From the NCBI GenBank assembly GCA_963802745.1, contig CAWDKL010000016.1:1-64000 (forward strand): a stretch of 64,000 bases of DNA. Direction: 5' to 3'. Below the pieces are notes generated by a model that was not told where the DNA came from, did not search any database, and saw only the letters and a program-made list of their open reading frames with translations. The stretch is from JAJPKK01 sp963802745 (GTDB lineage: Bacteria; Pseudomonadota; Alphaproteobacteria; Rhizobiales; Xanthobacteraceae). Below are positions 18,524 to 26,274 of the stretch, one piece after another. The stretch's first letter is position 1, and each line of letters starts with the position of its first letter. A program made the position numbers and the translations under genes.

Positions 18524-19633
18524 TCACTCCGCCGCCTTGTCAAAGGTATCGGCGGTGGCGGCCTCATCGTCCGCCTCCTTGATGCTGTGCTCGGCAACGA
18601 AATAGACCGGCCGCCCCTTCAGCTCGGACAGCACCTTGCCGATATATTCGCCCATCACCCCGATCATCAGCAGTTGCACCCCGCCGATCACCATGATGCC
18701 GACAATGAGCGAGGGATAACCCGGAACGGTGCGCTCGTACACGAGGCTCTCGATCAGAATCCACACCCCGAACGCAAACGCGCCCCCGGCGAGCAACACC
18801 CCGAGCAGGCTCGCGAGCCGCAGCGGCGCCACCGAGAATGAGGTCAACCCTTCGACCGACAGACCGATCAGCGACCGCAGGCTCCAGCTGGAGCGGCCGT
18901 GGGCGCGCTCGGCCGGCTCATAATCGACGCGGAACTGGCGGAAGCCGATCCAGCTTGCGAGCCCCTTGAAGAAGCGGTTGCGCTCCGGCATCTGCCGCAG
19001 CGCCGCTGCGGCGCGCGGCGACAGCAGGCGAAAATCCCCCGCATCCTCCGGGATTTTTTGGCGGGCGCCCCAATTGATGAGGGAATAAAAGCCCTTGACG
19101 GCAAGCCGCAGCAGCGCCGGCTCGTTGTCGCGGTGCGCCTTGGCGGTGTAGACGACGTCATAGCCGTCGTCGCGCCAATGCCCGACCAGCGTTTCGATCA
19201 AGGCCGGCGGATGCTGGCCGTCGCCGTCCATGAACAGCACGGCGCCGAGCCTTGCGTGGTCGAGGCCGGCCATCAGCGCCGCCTCTTTGCCGAAATTGCG
19301 CGACAACGCCACCACCTGCACGCCGACCGGGCCGGGCGGCAAGCTCTGCGCGGTTTCCAGCGAATTGTCGCGGCTGCCGTCGTCCACATAGACGATCTCG
19401 CAGTCAAGTCCGCGCGCGCCGCGCAACCGGGCGGCGACCTCGCAAATGCGCCGGTGCAGGTGCGGCAGGCCGATCGCCTCGTTGTAGACCGGGACCACGA
19501 TCGACAGCCCCACGGCGGCGCTGGCGACCGCACGACGGCGCGGCAGGGACCCCATGGTGTCGGGGTCGCAGGCGGGCGGTCGGTTTTGCGGCCCTTTGGG
19601 TTCAGCCTCAGGGGTCCGGTGTTCGGGCGTCAT
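18524..19633 (-). CDS. Family 2 glycosyltransferase, polyprenyl-phosphate type (GtrB/ArnC/DPM1-like)
   Basis: Inner-membrane enzyme of 369 residues that should transfer a sugar from a nucleotide donor to undecaprenyl phosphate on the cytoplasmic face. Motifs: LSIVVPVYNEAIGLP, IVYVDDGSRDNS, FMDGDGQHPP (metal-binding DxD region), and RAHGRSSWSLRSLIGLS, equivalent to the family's GxSK/R site. Two transmembrane helices close the protein (LASLLGVLLAGGAFAFGVWI and LIVGIMVIGGVQLLMIGVMG). The first about 40 residues are proline-rich and may not be translated; an alternative start lies at residue 27. It is next to the deacetylase and divergent from gtrA. Confidence 0.93.
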   Translation of the reverse strand: MTPEHRTPEAEPKGPQNRPPACDPDTMGSLPRRRAVASAAVGLSIVVPVYNEAIGLPHLHRRICEVAARLRGARGLDCEIVYVDDGSRDNSLETAQSLPPGPVGVQVVALSRNFGKEAALMAGLDHARLGAVLFMDGDGQHPPALIETLVGHWRDDGYDVVYTAKAHRDNEPALLRLAVKGFYSLINWGARQKIPEDAGDFRLLSPRAAAALRQMPERNRFFKGLASWIGFRQFRVDYEPAERAHGRSSWSLRSLIGLSVEGLTSFSVAPLRLASLLGVLLAGGAFAFGVWILIESLVYERTVPGYPSLIVGIMVIGGVQLLMIGVMGEYIGKVLSELKGRPVYFVAEHSIKEADDEAATADTFDKAAE

Positions 19634-19800
19634 CGCATTTCACGTCATATTCGCGACTTGTCGGTGAACCATGATAACGCATGCCGGCGGCGAAGTCGTG
19701 GTGGCCGGCGCGCCTGTCAGCGCACCCTTGGCGCGCCCGCACACGGTCGCCGTTTGGCAAACCGGCTCGGCAGGGCGTGCCGGACATGCTAAGCGGGCCT

Positions 19801-20343
19801 ATGATCACGAAGAACTGGATTCCGGCCGACCGTCTCAGGACCCGTTTTCCACGCGCCGCCGCGCTGGTGGCGCCGCATGTCGAAATGTTGCGCAAGGCCG
19901 TCAGCTTTGCGCTGATCGGCGTCGTCAACGTCGTTGTCGATACCAGTGTGTTTCTGCTGGGCTATTCATACCTCAAATCGGGCGGCGCCGCGCTGCGGCT
20001 GCTCGACGCATTGGTGCGGCTGTGCGGTTGCACGAGCACCGAAACCGCCATGCTGATCGCCGCCAACACGCTCTCGTGGATCGTGGCGATGTCCGGATCC
20101 TATGTGATGAATTCGTTCATCACCTTCGCGGCCGAATCCGGACGGCGGCTGCGCTGGCGTGATTACGTCACCTTCGCGGCTTCGGGGATCGCCGGCGCCG
20201 TCACCAACACGGCCGTGCTGGTTATTGCGGCCCAGTTCATGCCGGTGCTGGCGGCCAAGGGCTGCGCCATCCTGGTGGCCTTCGTGGTCAATTTCACCAT
20301 GACGCATTTCGTGGTGTTCCACCCGCGCCGCCGCGCCGCGTAA
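19801..20343 (+). CDS. GtrA-family membrane protein
   Basis: Four-helix protein of about 180 residues, thought to flip polyprenyl-phosphate-linked sugars across the inner membrane. Helices: VSFALIGVVNVVVDTSVFLL, the LIAANTLSWIVAMSGSYVMN segment with the family's aromatic/Asn motif (NSFITF), and two C-terminal helices with NFTMTHFVVFHPRR at the end. It stands head to head with the family 2 glycosyltransferase, its usual partner. The start is uncertain: 19786 and 19801 are both in frame and neither has a strong ribosome binding site. Confidence 0.88.
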   Translation: MITKNWIPADRLRTRFPRAAALVAPHVEMLRKAVSFALIGVVNVVVDTSVFLLGYSYLKSGGAALRLLDALVRLCGCTSTETAMLIAANTLSWIVAMSGSYVMNSFITFAAESGRRLRWRDYVTFAASGIAGAVTNTAVLVIAAQFMPVLAAKGCAILVAFVVNFTMTHFVVFHPRRRAA

Positions 20344-20357
20344 CCGGCGGCCAGGCG

Positions 20358-20553
20358 CTCCCTCTCCCCATCGCTCTTCACGATGGGGAGAGGGTTGGGG
20401 TGAGGGGCAGGGGTCCGCGCGGACGGCTCGGGTGATCTTCAGCGGCGGGAGCGGCATGCCGTCAACGCTGCTCTGAAGGCCCTCGCGGGCACCAGCCCCT
20501 CACCCTAACCCTCTCCTCACGGCGTGAAGAACGCCGCGGGGAGAGGGGACGCG
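20358..20553. repeat. Paired-hairpin intergenic repeat (CCCTCACCCTAACCCTCTCC type), copy 1
   Basis: A hairpin of CCTCTCCCCATCG and its complement (about 20361-20395) leads into GGAGAGGGTTGGGGTGAGGGG at 20387-20407. Its inverted partner is at 20496-20516 with one mismatch, followed by a second hairpin around 20511-20548. It lies between the convergent gtrA and cytochrome genes and probably acts as a two-way terminator. A second full copy is at 33285-33468 and a half copy at 25560-25606. Confidence 0.88.
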
Positions 20554-20591
20554 TGCACTTCAGACAAGTCGGGTTTAATAACCCCTCAAGG

Positions 20592-22274
20592 CTAAAGCGT
20601 CTTCAAGTACTCCAGCAAGTCCTCCAGCTTTTGCGGTTCGGCGGTCCAGTCTATTCCACCATTGAACTGCGGACCGGTATGTCCCGCGTTCGAGTAGCCA
20701 TCCTGGCTGGTGTCCATCTGATACGCGCGCGAACTGGTGGCGCGGTCCCAGGTAAAGCCTACCAGCGTCTGATCATAGGTGGTGTTCGCACGGTAGAATT
20801 TGGCTGGCCGATTACCGGTGATCAGGTGATACAGCGTTGGAACGGAGCCGTTGTGCAGATACGGCGCCGTGGCCCACACGCCGGCAAGCGGTATGGATGC
20901 GTAAGACAGGGTGGGTTGCAAGATCGCACTGTCGGGCAGCGTCGCGCCGCCCGGCCCAAAGCAGGCCGGTATGGTGCAGGCACTGCGCAGCTGCGCCGTC
21001 AGATTGGTCTGGACAAAGCTGGTGATGACATTGGCGCGGTTCGGATCCGTGCCGGTCGTCGCCGGTGTCATCAGATTGGAATTGCCCGGCGCATGGCAAC
21101 TCTGGCAGGCCTGCTGGAAAATCTTTTGCCCGCGGACTGCCTTCCCGGTGTCGACGTCGAAGGGGTACGGTGTTGCGGGCAGATTTGTGACGAACTGTCC
21201 TGCCAGCGATACGTTGGCCAGATTGACCGATGCCGGATCGCCGGCCGATACCGTCAGCGATGCCGCGACTTCCCGATACGCGATGACTCCGATGCTGTCG
21301 TCCCACTGATAACGGGGACGGTTCTTCTGCTGCCACGCGCCCATGATGTCCGAGGGCGCCGGCGCCGCCGGCATGGCTGCCTGGAGCTGCGCCGGAGTCA
21401 ATTTGCTCGGGTCAGCCTCGCTCGCCGCCGCGAAGGTAAACACGTCGAGAGACCCCGGGACGTTGGCCAGCGGCGGCGGATTGGGTACATTGTAGGTGTA
21501 AGGCACTGCGGTTTGCTGGATGCGTTGCGCGCTCTGGTTGGAGATGAATTGCACTTCACCCAGGAAATAGGCGCCGCCGCCCGGTGCGTTGAAAAGGCCC
21601 CGTTCCAAGGCCTCCTGCGCAATCATCGATGGTTTGCCGTAGACCCAGCCCAGCGGTTTGGCGTTCAGCGCGGTCTGGAAGTTGGCCACGGTGTAGCGTG
21701 GATCGTTGACGGTCTTGTTGATGGCGCCAAAAAAGTTGCCGATTTCCGTCGGCGCGCCGATGATGCGCAGGTGCTGCCCGTCAGCCTTGCTCACGTTCCC
21801 GGTGTGACAGCCCATGCAGGTGAGCGTTGCGTAGTTGACCTGGACGGTTTGCTGGCTCCCGGTGATCTGAAAGCCGGCTGACAAGGCATAGCCGGTGCCC
21901 AGCGGCATCACGCTGGCCGGGTCGAACGGATCCGGGCCGAACCCGATGTTCGCCATTTTCTCCGCAGGGATTCCCCAAATATCCGGGAATATTTCGGGAA
22001 ACAGTCGAAACATCATCACCGGTATACCGACGAAGTTCAGTACGGACTGCTTGATCGCCAGCGGTGCGGTCCTAAACGACTCGAACGCGTCATGGTTAAG
22101 CGCGAGGTAGGCCTGGAGCTCCGCCAGGCGGGTCTGCCGCTCGACATCCCAATTCGATGGGAATGTTGGGAATGACTGTGTCGTGGACACCTGCGCCGTT
22201 GAGGGTGCCGAAGCGGGGCCTGACGCCAGGAACATCCCCCCCAGAACCATTGCCACACCTGTAACCTTAGCCAC
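20592..22274 (-). CDS. Exported dihaem cytochrome c (MauG/RoxA-like peroxidase superfamily)
   Basis: 560-residue periplasmic protein with signal peptide (VAMVLGGMFLASGPASA) and two haem-attachment motifs, CMGCH (residues about 145-150) and CQSCH (about 390-395). A C-terminal block (YASIPLAGVWATAPYLHNGS, then VPTLYHLI) is typical of the dihaem cytochrome c peroxidase/MauG/rubber-oxygenase superfamily. The length and haem spacing fit RoxA/RoxB-like proteins better than the shorter CcpA peroxidases, but rubber cleavage cannot be concluded. The GTG start follows GGGAGATCAATAA; ATG codons lie at residues 9 and 14. No partner cytochrome or substrate gene is adjacent. Confidence 0.82.
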   Translation of the reverse strand: MAKVTGVAMVLGGMFLASGPASAPSTAQVSTTQSFPTFPSNWDVERQTRLAELQAYLALNHDAFESFRTAPLAIKQSVLNFVGIPVMMFRLFPEIFPDIWGIPAEKMANIGFGPDPFDPASVMPLGTGYALSAGFQITGSQQTVQVNYATLTCMGCHTGNVSKADGQHLRIIGAPTEIGNFFGAINKTVNDPRYTVANFQTALNAKPLGWVYGKPSMIAQEALERGLFNAPGGGAYFLGEVQFISNQSAQRIQQTAVPYTYNVPNPPPLANVPGSLDVFTFAAASEADPSKLTPAQLQAAMPAAPAPSDIMGAWQQKNRPRYQWDDSIGVIAYREVAASLTVSAGDPASVNLANVSLAGQFVTNLPATPYPFDVDTGKAVRGQKIFQQACQSCHAPGNSNLMTPATTGTDPNRANVITSFVQTNLTAQLRSACTIPACFGPGGATLPDSAILQPTLSYASIPLAGVWATAPYLHNGSVPTLYHLITGNRPAKFYRANTTYDQTLVGFTWDRATSSRAYQMDTSQDGYSNAGHTGPQFNGGIDWTAEPQKLEDLLEYLKTL

Positions 22275-22426
22275 TTATTGATCTCCCGTACACTATTGCC
22301 AACGGCGCCTTATCGCACTCCGTTTGTTTCTGCTCAATCTTCAAGGTGCGGCGCCGGCACCATTTTCACAGTAACGGTTGGGATTATCGGCCGAACAACT
22401 CGGCGTGGCGACATCCGCACCGTTGA

Positions 22427-22957
22427 TCAGCCGATCCGCTTGAGCCCTGCGGCATAATTGCGCCAGCGGCGCACGTAAATATCCGAGCCATGGCGAATCA
22501 TCTCGGCGGCCTTGTCGTCGAGCGTGCGGATCACGCGCCCCGGCGCGCCGACGATCAGGCTGTTGTCCGGAAAAGTCTTGCCTTCGGTGATCACCGCGCC
22601 GGCGCCGACGATGCAATTGGTGCCGATCCGGGCGCCGTTGAGCAGGATAGCGCCCATGCCGATCAGGCTGCGGTCGCCGACCGTGCAGCCGTGCAGGATT
22701 ACGTTGTGCCCGATCACGCAGCCCGCCCCGATGGTGAGCGGAAAACCCGGATCGGTGTGCAGGGTGGCGTTGTCCTGCACCTGCGAGCGCGCCCCGATCT
22801 CGATCCACTCGTTGTCGCCGCGCAGGACGGCGCCCCACCAGACGCTCGCCTCCGCGCATAGGCGCACGCGGCCGATGAGCGTGGCGGTCTCGGCGACCCA
22901 ATATTGTCCGTCGGCGGGGAATTCCGGCTTGTCACCGGCGAGCTCATAGATCGGCAT
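22427..22957 (-). CDS. Gamma-class carbonic anhydrase family protein
   Basis: Left-handed beta-helix (hexapeptide-repeat) trimeric protein of 176 residues, related to Cam, CaiE and PaaY. Repeats such as ATLIGRVRL, NATLHTDPGFPLTIGAG and IGHNVILHGCTVGDRSLIGMG are plain. The three zinc histidines are those in ATLHTD, CVIGHN and VILHG. A short C-terminal helix follows (AAEMIRHGSDIYVRRW). Carbonic anhydrase activity is likely but not certain in this family. The start at 22957 follows CAGGAG. Confidence 0.92.
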   Translation of the reverse strand: MPIYELAGDKPEFPADGQYWVAETATLIGRVRLCAEASVWWGAVLRGDNEWIEIGARSQVQDNATLHTDPGFPLTIGAGCVIGHNVILHGCTVGDRSLIGMGAILLNGARIGTNCIVGAGAVITEGKTFPDNSLIVGAPGRVIRTLDDKAAEMIRHGSDIYVRRWRNYAAGLKRIG

Positions 22958-23137
22958 CGCGTCGCACTCCTGGTCGGGGCCGTTCCTTGCCATGTCTTGG
23001 CGGGCTTGGCGAGCGACGGCATCACGGAGTGTACCGGCGACGGCGCCTTTTGCGGTGCGCCGCCATGGTCGAAAGCATTAACCGCCCATGGGCTATGTGC
23101 TGGCGATTGGGCTGCGGCTCGAAGGCATGGAGACGAC

Positions 23138-23857
23138 ATGATCGCATCGGCGCGGGAACCGGTCCGGCGGCACGCGCAGCGCGCCGGGATCGCGGTACAG
23201 TTCGCCCTCGTCATCGCCGTGATGGTGGCGATTGCCGGCACGGCGGTTGCCTACCTGACGCGGTCGCAGTGGTCGCGGCCGCCGGAGGCGATCGACATGC
23301 CGCCGCTGCCGATCGTGATCGCCGGCGAGGTCTTCAATCTGCCTCCCGCGGCGATCCGCGTGCCGATGCAGCGGCACAGCGGGCCGCAGGACCGCATCGA
23401 TATCGCCTACCGCTGGCCGCAGCTGACGCCGCCCGACGGCCGGCATCCGGGCGCGCGGCTGTTCGCCACCATCGAACCGACGCAAACCAAGCTGTCGCCG
23501 GCAGAGCGCCTCAAAACCATCTATCCCCGCTACATCGATGCCAAGCCGGAGGCCGATCCCGGCGGCTTGGTCATGGCGCCGTTCGCCGATGGCACGCCCT
23601 ACCAGGGCGAGGACGTGCTGTACGACCCGGCAGCACCCGATCGCTTCCTGGTCCGCTGCACCCGCGGTACCGACGGGCTAACCTCGGCGACCTGCCTCTA
23701 CGAACGCGCCGTCGGCGGCGCCACGCTCATATTCCGGTTTCCCCGCGATTGGCTGGCGGATTGGAACGGCGTGACCGCCGGCATTGACAAACTCATCGTG
23801 CGCTGGCGTCCGGCCGCCAAGCCGCCGCGAACCGAGCCAGCCGGTCCCATGCATTGA
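23138..23857 (+). CDS. Single-pass membrane protein of unknown function
   Basis: 239 residues. One hydrophobic helix near the N-terminus (VQFALVIAVMVAIAGTAVAYL, residues about 20-40) is followed by a soluble domain with RIDIAYRWPQLTPPDG, LFATIEPTQTKLSPAER and a C-terminal block with CLYERAVGGATLIFRF and RDWLADWNGV. It is probably anchored in the inner membrane facing the periplasm. Similar unnamed proteins occur in Hyphomicrobiales, but I recognise no domain. The start follows a GGCATGGAG site. It is head to head with the carbonic anhydrase. Confidence 0.72.
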   Translation: MIASAREPVRRHAQRAGIAVQFALVIAVMVAIAGTAVAYLTRSQWSRPPEAIDMPPLPIVIAGEVFNLPPAAIRVPMQRHSGPQDRIDIAYRWPQLTPPDGRHPGARLFATIEPTQTKLSPAERLKTIYPRYIDAKPEADPGGLVMAPFADGTPYQGEDVLYDPAAPDRFLVRCTRGTDGLTSATCLYERAVGGATLIFRFPRDWLADWNGVTAGIDKLIVRWRPAAKPPRTEPAGPMH

Positions 23858-23997
23858 TCCGCGGTGCCGCCGGCCCCCCGAGCCTCCGGCGCAGTGCGAG
23901 GGATGCAAGCCCGTTCGACACTCATGTCAGCGTTCGAACGGCTTGGTTTTTCGGCCTCACCCAACCAAGCGGCTCCCTGCATCCGCTGGCCGGCAAT

Positions 23998-24453
23998 TCA
24001 TTCGGCAGATTTACGCCTTGTGATGATCGCAAGCCCATCGATCGCGAGGCGATAGCCATCGATCCCAAAACCGCACAGCACGGCCTTCGCAGCCTTCGAG
24101 ATATACGAGCGGTGGCGGAATTCCTCGCGAGCGTGGACGTTGGTGATGTGCACTTCGATCGTCGGCACTTGCACTGCCGCGATGGCGTCGAGCAGCGCGA
24201 TCGACGTATGCGTATAGGCGGCGGCATTCAGCACGATGCCCACGGCCTTGTCCCCGCCCGCCTCGTGGATCCAGGTGACGAGTTCGCCCTCGTGATTGGA
24301 TTGCCGGAACACCAGGGTGAACCCGTGGCGCTCGGCCGCCGTCCGGCATAGCGCCTCGACGTCGGCCAACGTCGCGCGGCCGTATTTCTCCGGCTCGCGG
24401 CTGCCGAGCAGGTTCAAATTGGGTCCGTTGATCACGTAGATGGTGTTCGACAT
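23998..24453 (-). CDS. aroQ: Type II 3-dehydroquinate dehydratase
   Basis: Shikimate-pathway enzyme (3-dehydroquinate to 3-dehydroshikimate) of 151 residues, forming dodecamers in this family. All signatures are present: YVINGPNLNLLGSREPEKYG with the flexible-loop Arg and catalytic Tyr, FRQSNHEGELV, the NAAAYTHTSIALLDA substrate loop, and EVHITNVHAREEFRHRSYIS with the catalytic His. It starts at 24453, directly followed upstream by a repeat element. In many alphaproteobacteria aroQ precedes accB-accC; those genes are absent here. Confidence 0.96.
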   Translation of the reverse strand: MSNTIYVINGPNLNLLGSREPEKYGRATLADVEALCRTAAERHGFTLVFRQSNHEGELVTWIHEAGGDKAVGIVLNAAAYTHTSIALLDAIAAVQVPTIEVHITNVHAREEFRHRSYISKAAKAVLCGFGIDGYRLAIDGLAIITRRKSAE

Positions 24454-24958
24454 GGCGCCGCCGACTAAACCATGTTCCGGTGGTGTCGAATCGCGCGTAG
24501 GATGGGGAAAATCGCCGTGCCGCGACGGAGCGGATGCGCCCGAACCTGCCGCGATTTTGCCCACGCGGACGACACGGAAGGAGACGACATGGAAGGATTC
24601 GACCGCGTGGGCAAAATCGCCGGAAGCGTCGTCGCGAGACCTTGCGCGGAGAACGCGATTTTACCCACCCTACATCCCCTCCGATCTCATCGAACGCCAG
24701 TCTACTATGCGGCAGCGGCGATATCCAGATCGCAACGAACCCATCGGCCGCACAACGCAGCCGGCATGCCGGCGCTCGCGCCTCCCGCACAACTCGCATG
24801 CAGGACCCGCGGCCCCGCGGCCAGCGCCGTGGCGGTTGCGCCGGCCGATCCTTCGCTTATGTTTCCGCACTGCGGCATGCCGCGGCAATTCAGCCGGCGG
24901 GCGCCGCCTCGGTGGGCGCCGCAGGCCGTGGGGCAGCGGCGCGGAGAAGGGATATTGA
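24454..24958. other. Intergenic region with GTGGGCAAAATCGCC-type repeats
   Basis: The first 220 bases carry three inverted or direct copies of the TGGGCAAAATCGCC word (around 24501, 24550 and 24606) and end ATTTTACCCACCCTACA near 24671. This resembles the element at 8876-8942. The remaining 290 bases (24672-24958) hold no recognisable gene; they should contain the promoter of the FMN reductase. Confidence 0.65.
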
Positions 24959-25516
24959 ATGACTCACGTGCTCACGATTTGCGGCAGCCTGCGCAAGGGC
25001 TCCTATAACCGCGCGCTCATGAACGCGCTGCCGGAACTGGCGCCGGCCGGCATGACGCTTTCGGAAGCGCCCTCGTTTCGCGGCTTCCCACTTTACGATG
25101 CCGACCTGCAGGCGGCCGGGTTCCCGGCGGACGTGACGGCGCTGGCGGATGCCATCCGGAGCGCCGACGGGGTCATCATCGTCTCCCCAGAATATAATTA
25201 CACCATCCCCGGCGGATTGAAGAACGCGATCGACTGGGTGTCGCGCCTCAAGGACCAGCCGTTCCGGGAAAAACCGGTGGCGATTCAGTCGGCGACCGGT
25301 GGCCCGCTGGGCGGGGCGCGGATGCAGTATCACCTGCGTCAGGTGATGATCTTTCTCAACGCCTTCGTATTCGGCACGCCGGAAATCTTCGTCGGCATGG
25401 CGCAGACCAAGTTCGATGAGAAAACCTTTGAGCTCAAGGACGAAGCGACCCGAAAGTTCGTCGCCCAGCAACTCGCGGGGTTCGAGGCGCTCATCGCCCG
25501 CGTCAAGCCGCGCTAG
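24959..25516 (+). CDS. NADPH-dependent FMN reductase (flavodoxin-like quinone/chromate reductase)
   Basis: Cytoplasmic flavoprotein of 185 residues, homologous to ChrR/YieF and azoreductase-type NADPH:FMN reductases, which reduce quinones and other electrophiles. FMN-binding motifs: ICGSLRKGSYNRAL near the N-terminus and VSPEYNYTIPGGLKNAIDWV in the middle, with the QSATGGPLGGARMQYHLRQV segment typical of the tetrameric quinone reductases. The start overlaps a GAGAAGG site. It stands alone. Confidence 0.93.
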   Translation: MTHVLTICGSLRKGSYNRALMNALPELAPAGMTLSEAPSFRGFPLYDADLQAAGFPADVTALADAIRSADGVIIVSPEYNYTIPGGLKNAIDWVSRLKDQPFREKPVAIQSATGGPLGGARMQYHLRQVMIFLNAFVFGTPEIFVGMAQTKFDEKTFELKDEATRKFVAQQLAGFEALIARVKPR

Positions 25517-25526
25517 ACCGCCGCTA

Positions 25527-25606
25527 GACCCGATGCCGTTCACTTAAGCAAGTACGCACGCATCCCTCTCCCCGCGGCGTTCATCACGCCGTGGGGAGAG
25601 GGATCG
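25527..25606. repeat. Half copy of the paired-hairpin repeat with its conserved flank
   Basis: The flank CTAGACCCGATGCCGTTCAC (from 25530) is the near-exact complement of the sequence next to the copy at 33285-33468, where it abuts the ybaB stop. It is followed by one hairpin (CCCTCTCCCC, then GGGGAGAGGG). The inverted TTGGGGTGAGGGG half is missing. Confidence 0.8.
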
Positions 25607-25642
25607 GGTCCCGCCAGGGCTTCATAGCGGGGACCGGATCCT

Positions 25643-25875
25643 TCACCCCGCACACGCCTGCGCGGTGCGCCGGGCCGCCGTCAGCGTTATTTCCTCGAAC
25701 GTGACCCGCCGGCACCCCAGAAACCGCTGCGCCGCAACCTCTCCGGCCCGGTCGCCGCCGACCTGACGCAACACGATGGATCCGGTGGTCACCACTTGCT
25801 GGAAAAATATCGCCCCGGCGCGTTCCCGTCGCACACCGCTTAAAACCCGATCCGGAACCCATCGAGACCGTCCAT
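25643..25875 (-). pseudogene. Relic of an IS4-like transposase N-terminus
   Basis: On the minus strand MDGLDGFRIGF is followed by an in-frame stop. A shifted frame then gives GAIFFQQVVTTGSIVLRQ, VGGDRAGEVAAQRFLGCRRV and TFEEITLTAARRTAQACAG before it stops. This order (RIGFKAV, then LRQLGGDRAGE, RFLxNxKVT) resembles the N-terminal region of Tn5/IS4-type transposases that precedes the RHVLAIQDT catalytic block. The catalytic block is absent and no terminal inverted repeats were found. It is a short decayed fragment; family assignment is by motif memory. Confidence 0.5.
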
Positions 25876-26274
25876 CGCCGCGTCCATGACTGCCTCCCGT
25901 GCCGCTTAGCGTGGCAGCGGGGAATCACAACTGAGAGCCATCATGGTGCCGCAATAGTTTTTGCCGAGACTCTTGACAACAAAACGCGACGATCGAACCT
26001 CAAACTCGAATCAAATGCGTGCATGCCGTAGCCCGCGGAGCTTGTCCCCGTGCATCCACCCCTTGGGGTCGGCGATGGCGATTGCGCCGGCCTTCGCGAG
26101 CGGATATGCGCGCCCGCTCCGTGCTGCGCCACATCCGCGTCGCGTCCAAACAGCAGCTTAAAGACCAAATCAAGTAGGCGATGGATTACTTTAATCAGTA
26201 GCCCGTCGCCCACACCTAAGTCCTACCGGCTGGAAAACTCAGCCTGATAGGATTCGAACTTTGGACACGCCGGT
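25876..26274. other. Intergenic region, no gene recognised
   Basis: About 400 bases between the transposase relic and the AT-richer island. No ribosome-binding-site-supported frame and no RNA gene were found. A GGATTCGAAC word near 26231 looks like a tRNA T-loop but has no pairing stems. Base composition changes towards AT around 26150 onwards. Confidence 0.5.

Noticed and set aside
25941..26213. Leftward 90-codon frame beside the transposase relic
   Set aside because: No motif I could tie to a transposase or other family, and no ribosome binding site.
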